Assembly: GCA_020426505.1 (NCBI GenBank)
Contig: JAGQPX010000058.1
Location: forward strand, 62,001 to 126,000
Length of the DNA stretch: 64,000 nucleotides
DNA from: Planctomycetaceae bacterium
GTDB taxonomy: Bacteria; Planctomycetota; Planctomycetia; Planctomycetales; Planctomycetaceae
Direction of reading: 5' to 3'
Part shown: positions 35,709-44,882 of the stretch, in pieces
How positions within the stretch are numbered: position 1 is the first letter of the stretch
Layout of the letters: each line of letters starts with the position of its first letter
Translations under genes and position numbers: made by a program
Notes under the pieces: model-generated
Told to the model about the DNA's origin: nothing
The model's database searches: none
Seen by the model: the letters and a program-made list of their open reading frames with translations, nothing else

Positions 35709-36557
35709 ATGATCAAAAGGATTCAACGTCGCTTCATGTACCGTCCTTTGCGGGGCAATGTCGAGTTGGACGCATCTCTCGTTCCCTCCGGCACCGTGCA
35801 AGATGTGCGGGTGCCGACCGATGACGGACTCGAACTGCATGGATGGCATTCGATTGCGAAGGACGGTCATGTCGAGCGTCCGCTTTGTCTGTTCTTCCCT
35901 GGCAACTCAGGACATCGGGGCTGTCGGTTGCGTGATCTGGAGTTGTTCAATCGCGTAGGGTGCGACGGATTACTGGTCGACTACCGAGGTTACGCAGAGA
36001 ATCCCGGCAAGCCAGCCGAGCCTCACATTGCAGCCGATGCTCATACGATCTGGCGATTCGTCCTCGAATCGTTGAAGGTGTCTGCTGACCGGATCATCGT
36101 CGTGGGCAACTCTCTGGGGGGCGGCGTGGCAACCCGACTGGCGATGGAACTCTGCGAACAAGGCACGCCACCGGCAGGGCTCGTCTTGCGAGGAACGTTC
36201 TCATCAATGCCGGACGCGGTCGCAGCCATCTACCCTTGGCTGAAGGTGCAACGGATTCTGGTCGACCGGTATCCCTCAATCGATCGCGTGCCACACATCA
36301 CCTGTCCGTTGCTGATCTTTCACGGCACACTCGACGAAGTTCTGCCCATCGACCAGGGACGACGGTTGTTTGAGGCGGCCCCCGCTAAGTCATCAAACGG
36401 CATCAAGAAACGATTCGTGGAACTAGCCGAGGCCGGACACAACAACATGGCGCACGTCGCTGGCGACGAGATGGCAAAAGGGTTGAGTGAGTTCATCGAC
36501 GCCATTGCGGCTGCCAATCTTGACGATTCACCAAAAACCACAGGACACGCCTCATGA
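35709..36557 (+). CDS. Alpha/beta hydrolase
   Basis: The 282-residue protein has the hydrolase fold of the BAAT/FSH-like group. The nucleophile Ser lies in VVGNSLGGGVA, the acid in GTLDEVLP and the His in EAGHNNM. The oxyanion region is LFFPGNSGHRG. The DYRGYAENPGKP strand is typical of prolyl-oligopeptidase/depalmitoylase-like hydrolases. The N-terminal IKRIQRRFMYRP is basic, with no signal peptide. Substrate unknown. Its stop overlaps the glycosylase start by four bases (ATGA), so the two are translationally coupled. Confidence 0.9.
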   Translation: MIKRIQRRFMYRPLRGNVELDASLVPSGTVQDVRVPTDDGLELHGWHSIAKDGHVERPLCLFFPGNSGHRGCRLRDLELFNRVGCDGLLVDYRGYAENPGKPAEPHIAADAHTIWRFVLESLKVSADRIIVVGNSLGGGVATRLAMELCEQGTPPAGLVLRGTFSSMPDAVAAIYPWLKVQRILVDRYPSIDRVPHITCPLLIFHGTLDEVLPIDQGRRLFEAAPAKSSNGIKKRFVELAEAGHNNMAHVAGDEMAKGLSEFIDAIAAANLDDSPKTTGHAS

Positions 36558-37180
36558 GCTTTGACCCCAAGGTCGTCCGCCGAGCCGTGCGGCATCTGCG
36601 AGCCTCGGACCCGGTGATGTGCGATGTCATTGATCGCATGGGGCCGTTCACCATGCGACGGAGCCGACGGTACTTCCAGTCACTTTCACGTGCGATCGTC
36701 GGACAACAGATTTCTGGGAAGGCCGCTGCGTCCATCTGGACGCGACTCCAAGATTCTGTTCGACCACGACATATTACTGCGGAGACGATCGTGGCCATGT
36801 CCGTCGACGAGTTGCGGTCGACCGGCATTTCGCCTCAGAAAGCGAGCTACTTGCACGACCTGGCAGCACGAGTGCAGAGCGGCTCGCTCCAACTCAACCG
36901 ATTGTCACAACACACAGACGATCGTGTCATCGAGCAACTCGTCGAAGTCAAAGGCATTGGCGTCTGGACAGCTCAGATGTTCCTGATGTTCTCTCTCGGT
37001 CGTCTGGACGTCTTTCCTCACGGCGACCTCGGGATCCGTACGGCGATCCGTGACCTGTATGGACTTGACGAACTCCCCGATCAGAAGACGGCAGAGCCGA
37101 TCGCTGAACCGTGGAGACCGTACGCCACTATCGCCAGCTGGTACCTCTGGCGGAGCACGGACGAAGACGACAGCTGGTAG
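36554..37180 (+). CDS. DNA-3-methyladenine glycosylase II (AlkA-like)
   Basis: The 208-residue enzyme is an HhH-GPD glycosylase: IVGQQISGKAAASIW forms the N-terminal part, VKGIGVWTAQMFLMF the helix-hairpin-helix, and the catalytic Asp lies in FPHGDLGIRTAI. It removes alkylated purines from DNA. At about 208 residues it is shorter than E. coli AlkA and matches the compact bacterial type lacking the N-terminal domain. No Cys cluster for iron-sulfur is present. It starts inside the stop of the hydrolase gene. Confidence 0.94.
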   Translation: MSFDPKVVRRAVRHLRASDPVMCDVIDRMGPFTMRRSRRYFQSLSRAIVGQQISGKAAASIWTRLQDSVRPRHITAETIVAMSVDELRSTGISPQKASYLHDLAARVQSGSLQLNRLSQHTDDRVIEQLVEVKGIGVWTAQMFLMFSLGRLDVFPHGDLGIRTAIRDLYGLDELPDQKTAEPIAEPWRPYATIASWYLWRSTDEDDSW

Positions 37181-37223
37181 ACTGTGTGGTGAATTCGTCG
37201 AAATCGAAAAGGACGCACTCAAT

Positions 37224-38540
37224 ATGAGACTCACAGCGACTGTATTCATGATGGCGCTGCTCTGCGGACCTGTCGTTCACGCCGACGACTGGCCCCAGTG
37301 GGGTGGGCCGCAGCGTGACCTCGTCTGGCGAGAAACAGGACTCATTGATGCACTCCCTGAAGGGACGCTGCCTCGCGTGTGGTCGACACCCATCGCGGAA
37401 GGCTATGCCGGACCGGCGGTGACGCAGGGGCTCGTCTACGTCACTGACCGTGTACATGGCGAAGGAAGTGAAGGTCGCGAGCGAGTCCTTTGTCTGGACG
37501 AAGCAAACGGCGAGATCCTATGGAAGCACGAATACGAGTGCCAGTACACGGTGAGCTATCCTGCGGGCCCACGGGCGACACCCGTCATCGATGAGGGGCG
37601 GGTCTACACGATCGGAGCAGTCGGACACCTGTTCTGCTTTGATGCGGCGACCGGTGACATCATCTGGCAGAAGCACTTCCCGACCGACTTTGGCACAAAG
37701 CTGCCCATCTGGGGCATGGCTGCGTCGCCTCTGGTGGAAGGAAACCAACTGATCACGCTCGTCGGCGGACCGGACGCGCTGGTCGTCAGCTTTGACAAAC
37801 GAACGGGAGACGAAAACTGGCGGGCGCTCGATGATGCGGATATCGGTTACTGCCCACCAATGATCTTCGACTTCGGAGGCTCGCGACAGTTGATTCAATG
37901 GCATCCGTCAGCCATCAGTTCACTCGATCCGTCAAACGGCAAAGTCAATTGGGAAGTGACGTTTGCCATTCAGTCCGGTCTGACGATCTCGACTCCTCGC
38001 CAACACGGCGACCGGTTGTTTGTGACGGCTTTCTACAACGGCTCAATGATGCTCAAGGTTGCTCCCGACGCGTCCGGGGCCGAGATTCTGTGGAAAGGCA
38101 AGAGCGAAAGTGAGGTCGACACCGATGGACTGCATGCGATCATGTGCACGCCCATCTTCGATGGCACGCACATCTACGGCGTCGGCAGTTACGGTCAGTT
38201 GAGATGCCTCGATTCGGCGACTGGAGAGCGTTTGTGGGAGACATTCGATGCAACCGGTAAGGGGCGGTGGTGGAATGCGTTTCTCATTCCTCACGAACCT
38301 GATGGCGCGAAACCACAAACGGGGCATCGTGTCTTTCTCCACAATGAACAGGGCGAACTGATCATCGCGAAGTTGTCACCCGACGGTTACGAGGAGCAGA
38401 GCCGATCACTGCTGGTGGAGCCGACTCGACCGTTGCAACGACGACGAGTCGTGATCTGGTCACATCCAGCATTCGCCAACAAAAGCGTGTACGCACGGAA
38501 TGACAAGGAGATCGTCCGCGTGAATCTCGGTGCAGAGTAG
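37224..38540 (+). CDS. Secreted PQQ-type beta-propeller protein
   Basis: The frame is open from 37050, but the ATG at 37224 follows AAAAGGACG and starts a signal peptide (MRLTATVFMMALLCGPVVHA) followed by the family opening DDWPQWGGPQRD. The 438-residue product has repeated propeller blades (LDEANGEILWKHE, FDAATGDIIWQK, LDSATGERLWE). It belongs to the BamB-like group, which in planctomycetes is large and mostly of unknown role. It need not bind PQQ. It is followed by a family-B REP pair. Confidence 0.9.
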   Translation: MRLTATVFMMALLCGPVVHADDWPQWGGPQRDLVWRETGLIDALPEGTLPRVWSTPIAEGYAGPAVTQGLVYVTDRVHGEGSEGRERVLCLDEANGEILWKHEYECQYTVSYPAGPRATPVIDEGRVYTIGAVGHLFCFDAATGDIIWQKHFPTDFGTKLPIWGMAASPLVEGNQLITLVGGPDALVVSFDKRTGDENWRALDDADIGYCPPMIFDFGGSRQLIQWHPSAISSLDPSNGKVNWEVTFAIQSGLTISTPRQHGDRLFVTAFYNGSMMLKVAPDASGAEILWKGKSESEVDTDGLHAIMCTPIFDGTHIYGVGSYGQLRCLDSATGERLWETFDATGKGRWWNAFLIPHEPDGAKPQTGHRVFLHNEQGELIIAKLSPDGYEEQSRSLLVEPTRPLQRRRVVIWSHPAFANKSVYARNDKEIVRVNLGAE

Positions 38541-38544
38541 TTCA

Positions 38545-38633
38545 TCCCGAGCCGACGGCTCGGCCGTCGGTCAATCACACGATCGATGAACCCATGCGAG
38601 CAAACGTTCGACGGCAAAGCCGTCGGCTTGGGA
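38545..38633. repeat. REP/BIME-like inverted pair (family B, third locus)
   Basis: Bases 38545-38560 and 38618-38633 are inverted copies with one mismatch, each next to its own small hairpin (CGACGGC-AAA-GCCGTCG in the right unit). The sequence matches the arms at 22609 and 15295. It lies between two plus-strand genes. Confidence 0.85.
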
Positions 38634-38642
38634 ATGTGAGAC

Positions 38643-39773
38643 ATGACGAACGTCTATGATGCCATCGTGCTTGGGTTGGGCGGATTCGGGAGTTCGACGT
38701 TGTGCCATCTCGCTCAGCGTGAATTGAACGTGCTCGGTATCGACCAGTTCGGGATCGCTCACGATCGAGGCAGTTCGCATGGTGAGACACGCATCATTCG
38801 CAAGGCATACTTCGAGCACCCTGACTACGTGCCTCTGCTGCTGCGTGCCTATGAGCTGTGGTCAGAGTTGGAATCGCAGACCGGTCAGTCGTTGTATGAG
38901 GAGTGCGGACTGTTCCTTGCCGGACCGCCCGAGGGTGAAGTGATCAGCGGCGCTCGTGAATCTGCCAATAAGTATGACGTACCGGTTGATGACGTCTCAC
39001 TTGATGAAGCACGTGAAAGGTTCCCGCTCTTCAACTTCGAGGAAAGTGACGCGGTCGTCTTCGAGCCGGAGGCCGGGTATCTGCGGGTTGAGTCGTGTGT
39101 GTCTGCACTTGTGAACCAGGCCGTCGCAGCAGGGGCGTCAGTGGTCACCGATCAGCCGGTTGTGTCGTGGTCGGCTGATCCTGGCACTGTCCGCGTCATC
39201 ACAGACAAAGAGACTTATCAGGCAACCCGACTCGTGATTGCCGCTGGAGCATGGAGCGGACAAGTGTTGAACGAGCTTTCACTCCCCCTCACCGTTCTGC
39301 GGAAGTTGTTGTTCTGGCACGGGGTCAGCTCGCCCGTGTGGTCCGAGGCGACGGCCTTCTTTTTCGAGAGACCGCAAGGTTGTTTCTATGGATTCCCGTC
39401 GATCGTTGGTCAAACGGTGAAACTGGCGGAGCACACAGGAGGTCTAACCGTTGAGGACCCACTCGCACTTGATCGGGAGTGCTACCCATTTGACAGCGAA
39501 CCTGTCAGCGAATTCGTGCGTCGGACAATGAAGAGCGTTTCGCCTCATGCCGCGAGGCATGCCGTCTGTATGTACACGATGACACCGGATGGACACTTCA
39601 TCGTTGACCGACATCCCAAACATGAGAACGTGATTCTTGCAGCTGGGTTTTCCGGGCATGGATTCAAGTTCACCTCCGTCATCGGCGAGGTGCTGGCCGA
39701 TCTTGCCTGTGAGGGATCGACGTCTCTGCCGATCGAGTTCCTGCGGATCGATCGCCCGGCCCTCTCCGTTTGA
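38643..39773 (+). CDS. solA: Sarcosine / N-methyl-L-tryptophan oxidase family flavoprotein
   Basis: The 376-residue protein has the FAD dinucleotide-binding motif VLGLGGFGSST near the start and the family signatures GSSHGETRIIRKAY, CMYTMTPDGHFIVD and GFSGHGFKF. The Cys in CMYTM matches the residue that binds FAD covalently in monomeric sarcosine oxidase. The enzyme oxidatively demethylates N-methyl amino acids in the cytosol, producing hydrogen peroxide and formaldehyde. The exact substrate (sarcosine, N-methyltryptophan or other) is not decided. Confidence 0.93.
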   Translation: MTNVYDAIVLGLGGFGSSTLCHLAQRELNVLGIDQFGIAHDRGSSHGETRIIRKAYFEHPDYVPLLLRAYELWSELESQTGQSLYEECGLFLAGPPEGEVISGARESANKYDVPVDDVSLDEARERFPLFNFEESDAVVFEPEAGYLRVESCVSALVNQAVAAGASVVTDQPVVSWSADPGTVRVITDKETYQATRLVIAAGAWSGQVLNELSLPLTVLRKLLFWHGVSSPVWSEATAFFFERPQGCFYGFPSIVGQTVKLAEHTGGLTVEDPLALDRECYPFDSEPVSEFVRRTMKSVSPHAARHAVCMYTMTPDGHFIVDRHPKHENVILAAGFSGHGFKFTSVIGEVLADLACEGSTSLPIEFLRIDRPALSV

Positions 39774-39906
39774 GCGCCCTTCATTCATCTTGACCGCTCG
39801 CCTAGAATACTCGTGGGCGACGGGGGTTGGTTCGACGCCACTATGGCCCTCAGTCTGTCATCTCGCATATTGCCGCCGACCAGAAGCACTTCTTCGTCAC
39901 CCGCTT

Positions 39907-41400
39907 ATGACCTCTGTGCATGACTCGCCTTCGGAGCCCTTCAAGGCGTCGACAAAGTCCTCGACAACCGACGGAAAACCGCGTCGGTATCGGACATTGT
40001 TCACGCTCTTCATCGGTGCTGGGGTCCTCTTCATGGGAGCGACGACATTCGAATGGCTGGCGTCCTTCAAAACAGAACCACCGCGACAGGAAGATGCCTC
40101 CGTTTTCAAGACCTACAGCGTGACGGTTTTTGAGGCCCAGCCGGTTGATCTGCAACGCGTGATCACAGCCTTCGGAACCGCGCGGGCGGACCACGAAATT
40201 CTCGTGTCTGCTGAGGTCTCCGGTCAGATCATCGAGGCCAACGGACTCGACGTGGGGCACACGGTCGAAGCTCCGAATGTCACCGAGGACGCAGAAGGAA
40301 GGTCCGTCCGCTCGGGAGGCGATCTGCTCGTTCGCGTTGATCCCAAGACGTATCAGGAACGAGTCCTGCAGGCGAAGAAACTTCTTGCTCAGGACGATGT
40401 GGAACTCACACAACTCACCCAAGTCAATGAGAACAATCAACGGCTGCTCAAGACGGATCAAGCGAATCTCAAAACAGCAAAGGCCGAATTCGAAAAGGCT
40501 CGCGATCTCAAAACGAAGGGCGTCGGCACCGACACAGCCATGCGTCGAGCCGAACTGGAGATGCGGCGTTACGAAGATGCGGTCATTCGGCTGGAAAATG
40601 AGATCGGTCTGTTTGACGTTCGCAAACAGCAGATCACCACCCGCCGCGATGCTCATCTCTCCGACCTGGAGATTGCCCAGATCGATCTCACACGGACAGA
40701 AGTCTACCCCCCCTTCCCGGGAGCAATCAGCGAGGTTTTCGTTGAACAAGGCCAGTTCGTCCGGCAAGGCGATCCGCTCGTCCGTCTGACCGATCCCTCG
40801 CGAGTCGAGGTGCCGCTGTCACTGCAACTTTCGGATTACCTGGAAGTCGGATCGCTCAGCGACGACGACCAACAGATCCGAGTGGCACTCGCCGAGAACG
40901 AAACGGCGGAGCCTCGTTGGTTCAGCGATCCGTTGAACGGTGTCCGTCAGGCCCCCGAAGCAGACGAACGAACCCGGACGGTGAAAATCTACACCGAAGT
41001 GAACAATGCGGAACAGAACACTCCCCTGCTCCCCGGAACGTTTGTGCAAGCGCGGATCCTTGGCGCGGTCAGAGAAGATGTCATCGCCGTACCACGACAT
41101 GCGGTCGTCGAAGGGACTCTGTTCATCGCGATTCCCCAGGACGCAGCGGATTCGACCGATAACACCTCATCGACATCCCTGAAGGCCACTGTCGAGCGAC
41201 GTCCAGTCGAGTTTGGACGGACCCTGCAGTCATTGGTGGTGGTCGAATCCGGTCTTGAACCGGGTGATCTGGTCGTCACGACGAATCTTGATGTGATCTA
41301 TGACGGTGCGCAGCTGAGAATCAATGGCAATGCTGGCGTCCGTCAACTGGCTGACGAATTGGCCCGACTGCGAACGCCTCAGGTTCGCATTGTCGAGTAG
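39907..41400 (+). CDS. HlyD/RND-type membrane-fusion adaptor (orphan)
   Basis: The ATG at 39907 gives 497 residues, while the frame runs open back into the oxidase gene. One membrane helix (LFTLFIGAGVLFMGATT) is followed by a barrel-sandwich half (VSAEVSGQIIEANGLDVG), a long helical hairpin (residues ~160-260), the second half (PFPGAISEVFVEQGQFVRQGD) and a beta-barrel domain (LLPGTFVQARILG). This is the layout of RND adaptors. No pump or channel gene is adjacent, so its partner must be elsewhere or outside the classical system. Confidence 0.9.
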   Translation: MTSVHDSPSEPFKASTKSSTTDGKPRRYRTLFTLFIGAGVLFMGATTFEWLASFKTEPPRQEDASVFKTYSVTVFEAQPVDLQRVITAFGTARADHEILVSAEVSGQIIEANGLDVGHTVEAPNVTEDAEGRSVRSGGDLLVRVDPKTYQERVLQAKKLLAQDDVELTQLTQVNENNQRLLKTDQANLKTAKAEFEKARDLKTKGVGTDTAMRRAELEMRRYEDAVIRLENEIGLFDVRKQQITTRRDAHLSDLEIAQIDLTRTEVYPPFPGAISEVFVEQGQFVRQGDPLVRLTDPSRVEVPLSLQLSDYLEVGSLSDDDQQIRVALAENETAEPRWFSDPLNGVRQAPEADERTRTVKIYTEVNNAEQNTPLLPGTFVQARILGAVREDVIAVPRHAVVEGTLFIAIPQDAADSTDNTSSTSLKATVERRPVEFGRTLQSLVVVESGLEPGDLVVTTNLDVIYDGAQLRINGNAGVRQLADELARLRTPQVRIVE

Positions 41401-41504
41401 TTCCTGTCGCGGCTACGCAATCTGCGGTTTTCGACCTATGATAGCGGAGATTCGCAGCCGAGATCGCTGCGGCAGGATGCCAGTTGATCGACGACCAATG
41501 AACG

Positions 41505-42422
41505 ATGCCTCCCATGCATGATTTCTACAAAACGCTCGGTGTCCCGCGGACCGCGACTCAGGATGAGATTCGCAAGGCCTACAAGAAAATCGCCCGTGAG
41601 AATCACCCGGACGTTAAGCCGGACGACAAGACAGCAAGTGAACGCTTCAAACAGGCCGCCGAAGCCTACGATGTTCTCGGCGATCCGGACAAACGCAAGC
41701 AGTACGACCAGTTTGGCTCTGCCTACAAACATGCCGGACAGGGACACTCGCCCTTCGGAGGCGGGCCGATTGATCTCAATGACATCTTCGGCGGCGGAGT
41801 CGATCTGGGAGACATCCTGGGCGGCGAGTTCTCAGGCGGGTTTGGAGGACGCCGAGGGGGCCGAAACACATCCCGCCCCGGACAGAATATCGAGACAACC
41901 ATCGTGATCCCCTTCCAGGTTGCCGCCCAGGGAGGCAAGCACGAGATCACCTTGCATCATGGAGAGACGTCAGAGCGACTGGATGTCAAGATCCCGGCTG
42001 GTGTGCGTTCCGGATCCGTCATTCGCCTGACCGGAAAAGGCCACCCCGGCTATGCGGGCGGACGTGACGGAGACCTGCTGATCACAGTTGATGTCGCCCC
42101 GCATCCATACTTCCGCAGAGAGGGGAACCATGTCCTCCTCGATCTGCCATTGACGGTCACCGAAGCGGCGCTCGGCACGAAAGTCGACGTCCCGATCGTC
42201 GACAATTCGCAAGTCACCATGACGATTCCTCCCGGCACATCTTCTGGAAGCAAGCTTCGTCTGCGCGGCAAAGGTTTTCCCGATCCCAAGTCAGGCTCAC
42301 GGGGCGATCAGCTCGTTGTGACGAAAGTGGTCGTCCCCAAGGACGTCAGCGAGCGCGCGAAAGAGTTGCTGACCGACTTGGCCACAGAGGCCCCGCTCTC
42401 TCCACGGGAGGGCTTGTGGTGA
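41505..42422 (+). CDS. J-domain protein (CbpA/DnaJ type II)
   Basis: The 305-residue protein has an N-terminal J domain with the HPD motif in ENHPDVKPDD, a Gly/Phe-rich linker (residues ~80-125) and the two C-terminal substrate-binding domains (KIPAGVRSGSVIRLTGKG, TIPPGTSSGSKLRLRGKG). The Cys-rich zinc finger of DnaJ is absent, so it is a CbpA-like co-chaperone that stimulates DnaK. The ATG at 41505 or 41514 could be used. Its stop overlaps the next start (GTGA). Confidence 0.93.
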   Translation: MPPMHDFYKTLGVPRTATQDEIRKAYKKIARENHPDVKPDDKTASERFKQAAEAYDVLGDPDKRKQYDQFGSAYKHAGQGHSPFGGGPIDLNDIFGGGVDLGDILGGEFSGGFGGRRGGRNTSRPGQNIETTIVIPFQVAAQGGKHEITLHHGETSERLDVKIPAGVRSGSVIRLTGKGHPGYAGGRDGDLLITVDVAPHPYFRREGNHVLLDLPLTVTEAALGTKVDVPIVDNSQVTMTIPPGTSSGSKLRLRGKGFPDPKSGSRGDQLVVTKVVVPKDVSERAKELLTDLATEAPLSPREGLW

Positions 42423-42844
42423 AGCAAAGTCTGGTGCGGCTACGGTTGTTGCTCTTAATCCTGCTGTTCACGTTTAGCATGACGACCACGAAACTGACAG
42501 CTAAGGATGATCGGTCGACTGACACGCATCCCGTTGAACAGCAGAATGATCTAACCTCCAATGCAGATCAGCAGGCCATTAACGAGGAGCAACGCAAAGA
42601 GAGCATCGCCTCAATCCTGTTGATGCTGCTTGGGGGCGTGGGCATCATGGGAGTAGCGCTCATCGGCATGACCATGATGTGGGGGGCGCATGCACGACGA
42701 GTTGCACGTACGACGGATCACCCGCCGACTCAACAGGACGAGTTGTGGTATCTGCGTCGTCCGCCGCCCGAGGAAGTCGACACTGAAGTGCACTCAACGG
42801 ATGGAGATGAGACACCCGCACCTGATCGTGAGACGGACTCGTGA
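42419..42844 (+). CDS. Small two-helix membrane protein between dnaJ-like and rnpA
   Basis: I chose the GTG at 42419 (141 residues) because GGGAGGG (42406-42412) lies six bases upstream; for the GTG at 42416 the spacing would be only three. The start overlaps the J-protein stop. The protein has an N-terminal signal-like helix (LLLLILLFTFSM), a polar segment, a second helix (ILLMLLGGVGIMGVALIGM) and an acidic Pro-rich tail. I do not recognise a family. Its stop overlaps the rnpA start, so it is translationally coupled on both sides. Confidence 0.75.
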   Translation: MKQSLVRLRLLLLILLFTFSMTTTKLTAKDDRSTDTHPVEQQNDLTSNADQQAINEEQRKESIASILLMLLGGVGIMGVALIGMTMMWGAHARRVARTTDHPPTQQDELWYLRRPPPEEVDTEVHSTDGDETPAPDRETDS

Positions 42845-43233
42845 GTGAGGCCTTCACGTTTCCGAAGTCGCGGCACCTCAGGCACGCGGCGGACTTTCAA
42901 CGTGTGTACTCCAGGAAGTGGCGGGCGAGTGACTCGCATCTGCTCATTTTCGGTGATGCGAATCCTGAAGGCACGACACGCATAGGCCTCAGTGTTTCCA
43001 AAAAACATGGCAACGCGGTCCGGCGGGCACGGATCAAGCGGCTGCTCCGTGAAGCCTACCGACTCAAACAACACGAGATCGGTGAAGGGCTCGACCTGAT
43101 TCTCATCCCGCGCGTTGGCTCCGGAGCCGAACTGCAGGACTATCAGGCATCGCTCGTGCGACTGACTCGCAAGCTGCACAAACGCCTGTCGCAAGCAACG
43201 ACCGTGTCACCTTCGCCAGAGGAAAAGAGGTGA
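42841..43233 (+). CDS. rnpA: Ribonuclease P protein component
   Basis: The 130-residue basic protein matches RnpA: FPKSRHLRHAADFQRVY at the start, GLSVSKKHGNAVRRARIKR and LLREAYR in the RNA-binding core. It joins the RNase P RNA to mature tRNA 5' ends. The GTG start overlaps the upstream stop (GTGA). Unlike the usual rpmH-rnpA order, no rpmH precedes it; a J-protein and a membrane protein do. The yidD gene follows three bases after its stop. Confidence 0.95.
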   Translation: MSEAFTFPKSRHLRHAADFQRVYSRKWRASDSHLLIFGDANPEGTTRIGLSVSKKHGNAVRRARIKRLLREAYRLKQHEIGEGLDLILIPRVGSGAELQDYQASLVRLTRKLHKRLSQATTVSPSPEEKR

Positions 43234-43236
43234 CGC

Positions 43237-43470
43237 ATGTCCAGACGCACGCTCTGGCAATTGCCCTCGCTGCTGCTGATCGGCTGTGTGCGTCTGTACC
43301 AACGTTTCATCAGCCCGTTGCTCGGCCCGACGTGCCGCTTTCATCCCAGCTGTAGTGAGTACTTCATTGGGGCAGTCCGCAAATACGGTGCGATCAGCGG
43401 AACGTGCCGAGGCATCTGGCGGATCTGCAAATGCCATCCGTTTCATCCAGGCGGTTACGATCCCCCCTGA
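43237..43470 (+). CDS. yidD: Membrane protein insertion efficiency factor YidD
   Basis: The 77-residue protein has the YidD signatures [27 protein letters not shown], and [11 protein letters not shown] at the end. It assists YidC-dependent insertion of membrane proteins from the cytosolic face. It directly follows rnpA, as in most bacteria, but yidC is not next. Its last 16 bases overlap the 3' end of the convergent SH3 gene. Confidence 0.96.
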   Translation: MSRRTLWQLPSLLLIGCVRLYQRFISPLLGPTCRFHPSCSEYFIGAVRKYGAISGTCRGIWRICKCHPFHPGGYDPP

Positions 43471-44882
43471 GTGGGTGGCTCGAGACGCACTGGGGTGAGT
43501 TGCCGTACGACGATCAGATCCGATTGCAGTTGTGGCTCGTGCGTCCTTTTCCCAACGACACCCATCGACTTGCCGAGGTATGCATCAAGATTGACGCCTT
43601 GATCCGCCTGCAGATAGGCGAGCAAACGGCCATCGGGAGCGACGAGAGCATACGTTGGCAGTCCCGGTTGAGGTCGCGGCATGCGGGCCACGATCCCTGC
43701 TCCGTCAAGCTGGGCGACATCGACTTGCTCGACGTCACCCACCGGCGGCACCTGCAGATTTCCATCAACGAATGGCTGCGTCTCGCTTCCGATCGGCTGA
43801 CCCAGTTGGACGGGCATCGATTGAGGCTGGCCCAGTTGCACCGGCCCGGTGTCGATCTGGACTGTGGGAATCTCCGGATTCTGCAGCGAGAGCAACTCGG
43901 CATCTCGAATGTCAGTCTTCGTCGTCACCTGCATAAAGGCGTCGTATTCCGACTTGATCTTCTGACGGGCCGCGAGTGTCTCCAGTCGTGCGTCGATCAT
44001 GCCGGCCACTCCAGGGGACGCGGACGCCTGAAGGTCGCGATAGGATCGTTCCATGGCATCAAGTGACCATGCTCCCGGATTCTGGGCCAGCATGTTCCGC
44101 ATCTGCTGATCGAGTTGTCGCAGTTGCGCACGATCTCGCTCCAGTTGAGGAGCGGGCGTGCCGGACTTCACCGCCGCGTTGCTGTCAATCGCGCGGATGA
44201 GTTCACGCTCCAATGGCGTCTCTTCCTTCACGACCGGAAAGCCGGGCGACGCACTCGTTGACGCGGGGATTCCGGACTCTGTGATCGGCTCATCAAACGG
44301 AGAAACAATCTCGCGTGCAGGCGGTGCGGTCGATCTGAATTGAGTCAGGTTTCCGACTTCAGACAGTGGTAGCACATAGTCCCCCTTCACCCATCGGTTC
44401 TCCAGCCGGGGCGGTTCGATCTTGTAGAACTTCGTCGGCCCCTGAGTAGTCGGCTGAGTTTTCTCACCAATGATCGTCACCTCATCGCCCGTCGTGAGTT
44501 GTCGATTGATGACGTTGTGCTCGTTGTTGAACTGACTACCAACGTAGACGGCCACTCGGGGTGGCAGGCCATCTCCGGTCGGCGGCACCGTGACAATCCC
44601 TCGACCGTCATCGCTCGTCTCAACATAGCTTGCGTTGATCCAACTGAAGCTCCCGGGTGGAGGTGAAATGACATACCAGCCTCCCGGATCATGCCTGTGC
44701 ACAGTGACACGTTCGCCCGTGGAGAGCTTCATGGTGGGATCGTAGCGCTCGCCCGGTCCCTTTCGCACAACGACGTTGTCGCTTTGCACGACCGCTTCGT
44801 ACGGAAACTCAATCTCCGCCGCAGAGGCTGAATCTGACAAGAGAAGCCAGAGGGACAAAATGAGTGACGATGAGACGCGCAT
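43455..44882 (-). CDS. Secreted SH3-domain protein
   Basis: The ATG at 44882 has AGGAG upstream and starts a signal peptide ([21 protein letters not shown]), giving 475 residues. Two bacterial SH3-type domains follow: [18 protein letters not shown] with [14 protein letters not shown], and [15 protein letters not shown] with [11 protein letters not shown] Pro-rich linker, a helical segment and a C-terminal domain of unknown type end the protein. SH3 domains often bind cell-wall peptides or proteins. It converges on yidD with a 16-base overlap. Confidence 0.82.
   Translation of the reverse strand: MRVSSSLILSLWLLLSDSASAAEIEFPYEAVVQSDNVVVRKGPGERYDPTMKLSTGERVTVHRHDPGGWYVISPPPGSFSWINASYVETSDDGRGIVTVPPTGDGLPPRVAVYVGSQFNNEHNVINRQLTTGDEVTIIGEKTQPTTQGPTKFYKIEPPRLENRWVKGDYVLPLSEVGNLTQFRSTAPPAREIVSPFDEPITESGIPASTSASPGFPVVKEETPLERELIRAIDSNAAVKSGTPAPQLERDRAQLRQLDQQMRNMLAQNPGAWSLDAMERSYRDLQASASPGVAGMIDARLETLAARQKIKSEYDAFMQVTTKTDIRDAELLSLQNPEIPTVQIDTGPVQLGQPQSMPVQLGQPIGSETQPFVDGNLQVPPVGDVEQVDVAQLDGAGIVARMPRPQPGLPTYALVAPDGRLLAYLQADQGVNLDAYLGKSMGVVGKRTHEPQLQSDLIVVRQLTPVRLEPPTQGGS

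Noticed and set aside
39850-40767. A 305-codon minus-strand frame
   Set aside because: It is antisense to the HlyD-type adaptor; Cys- and Arg-rich with no recognised family.
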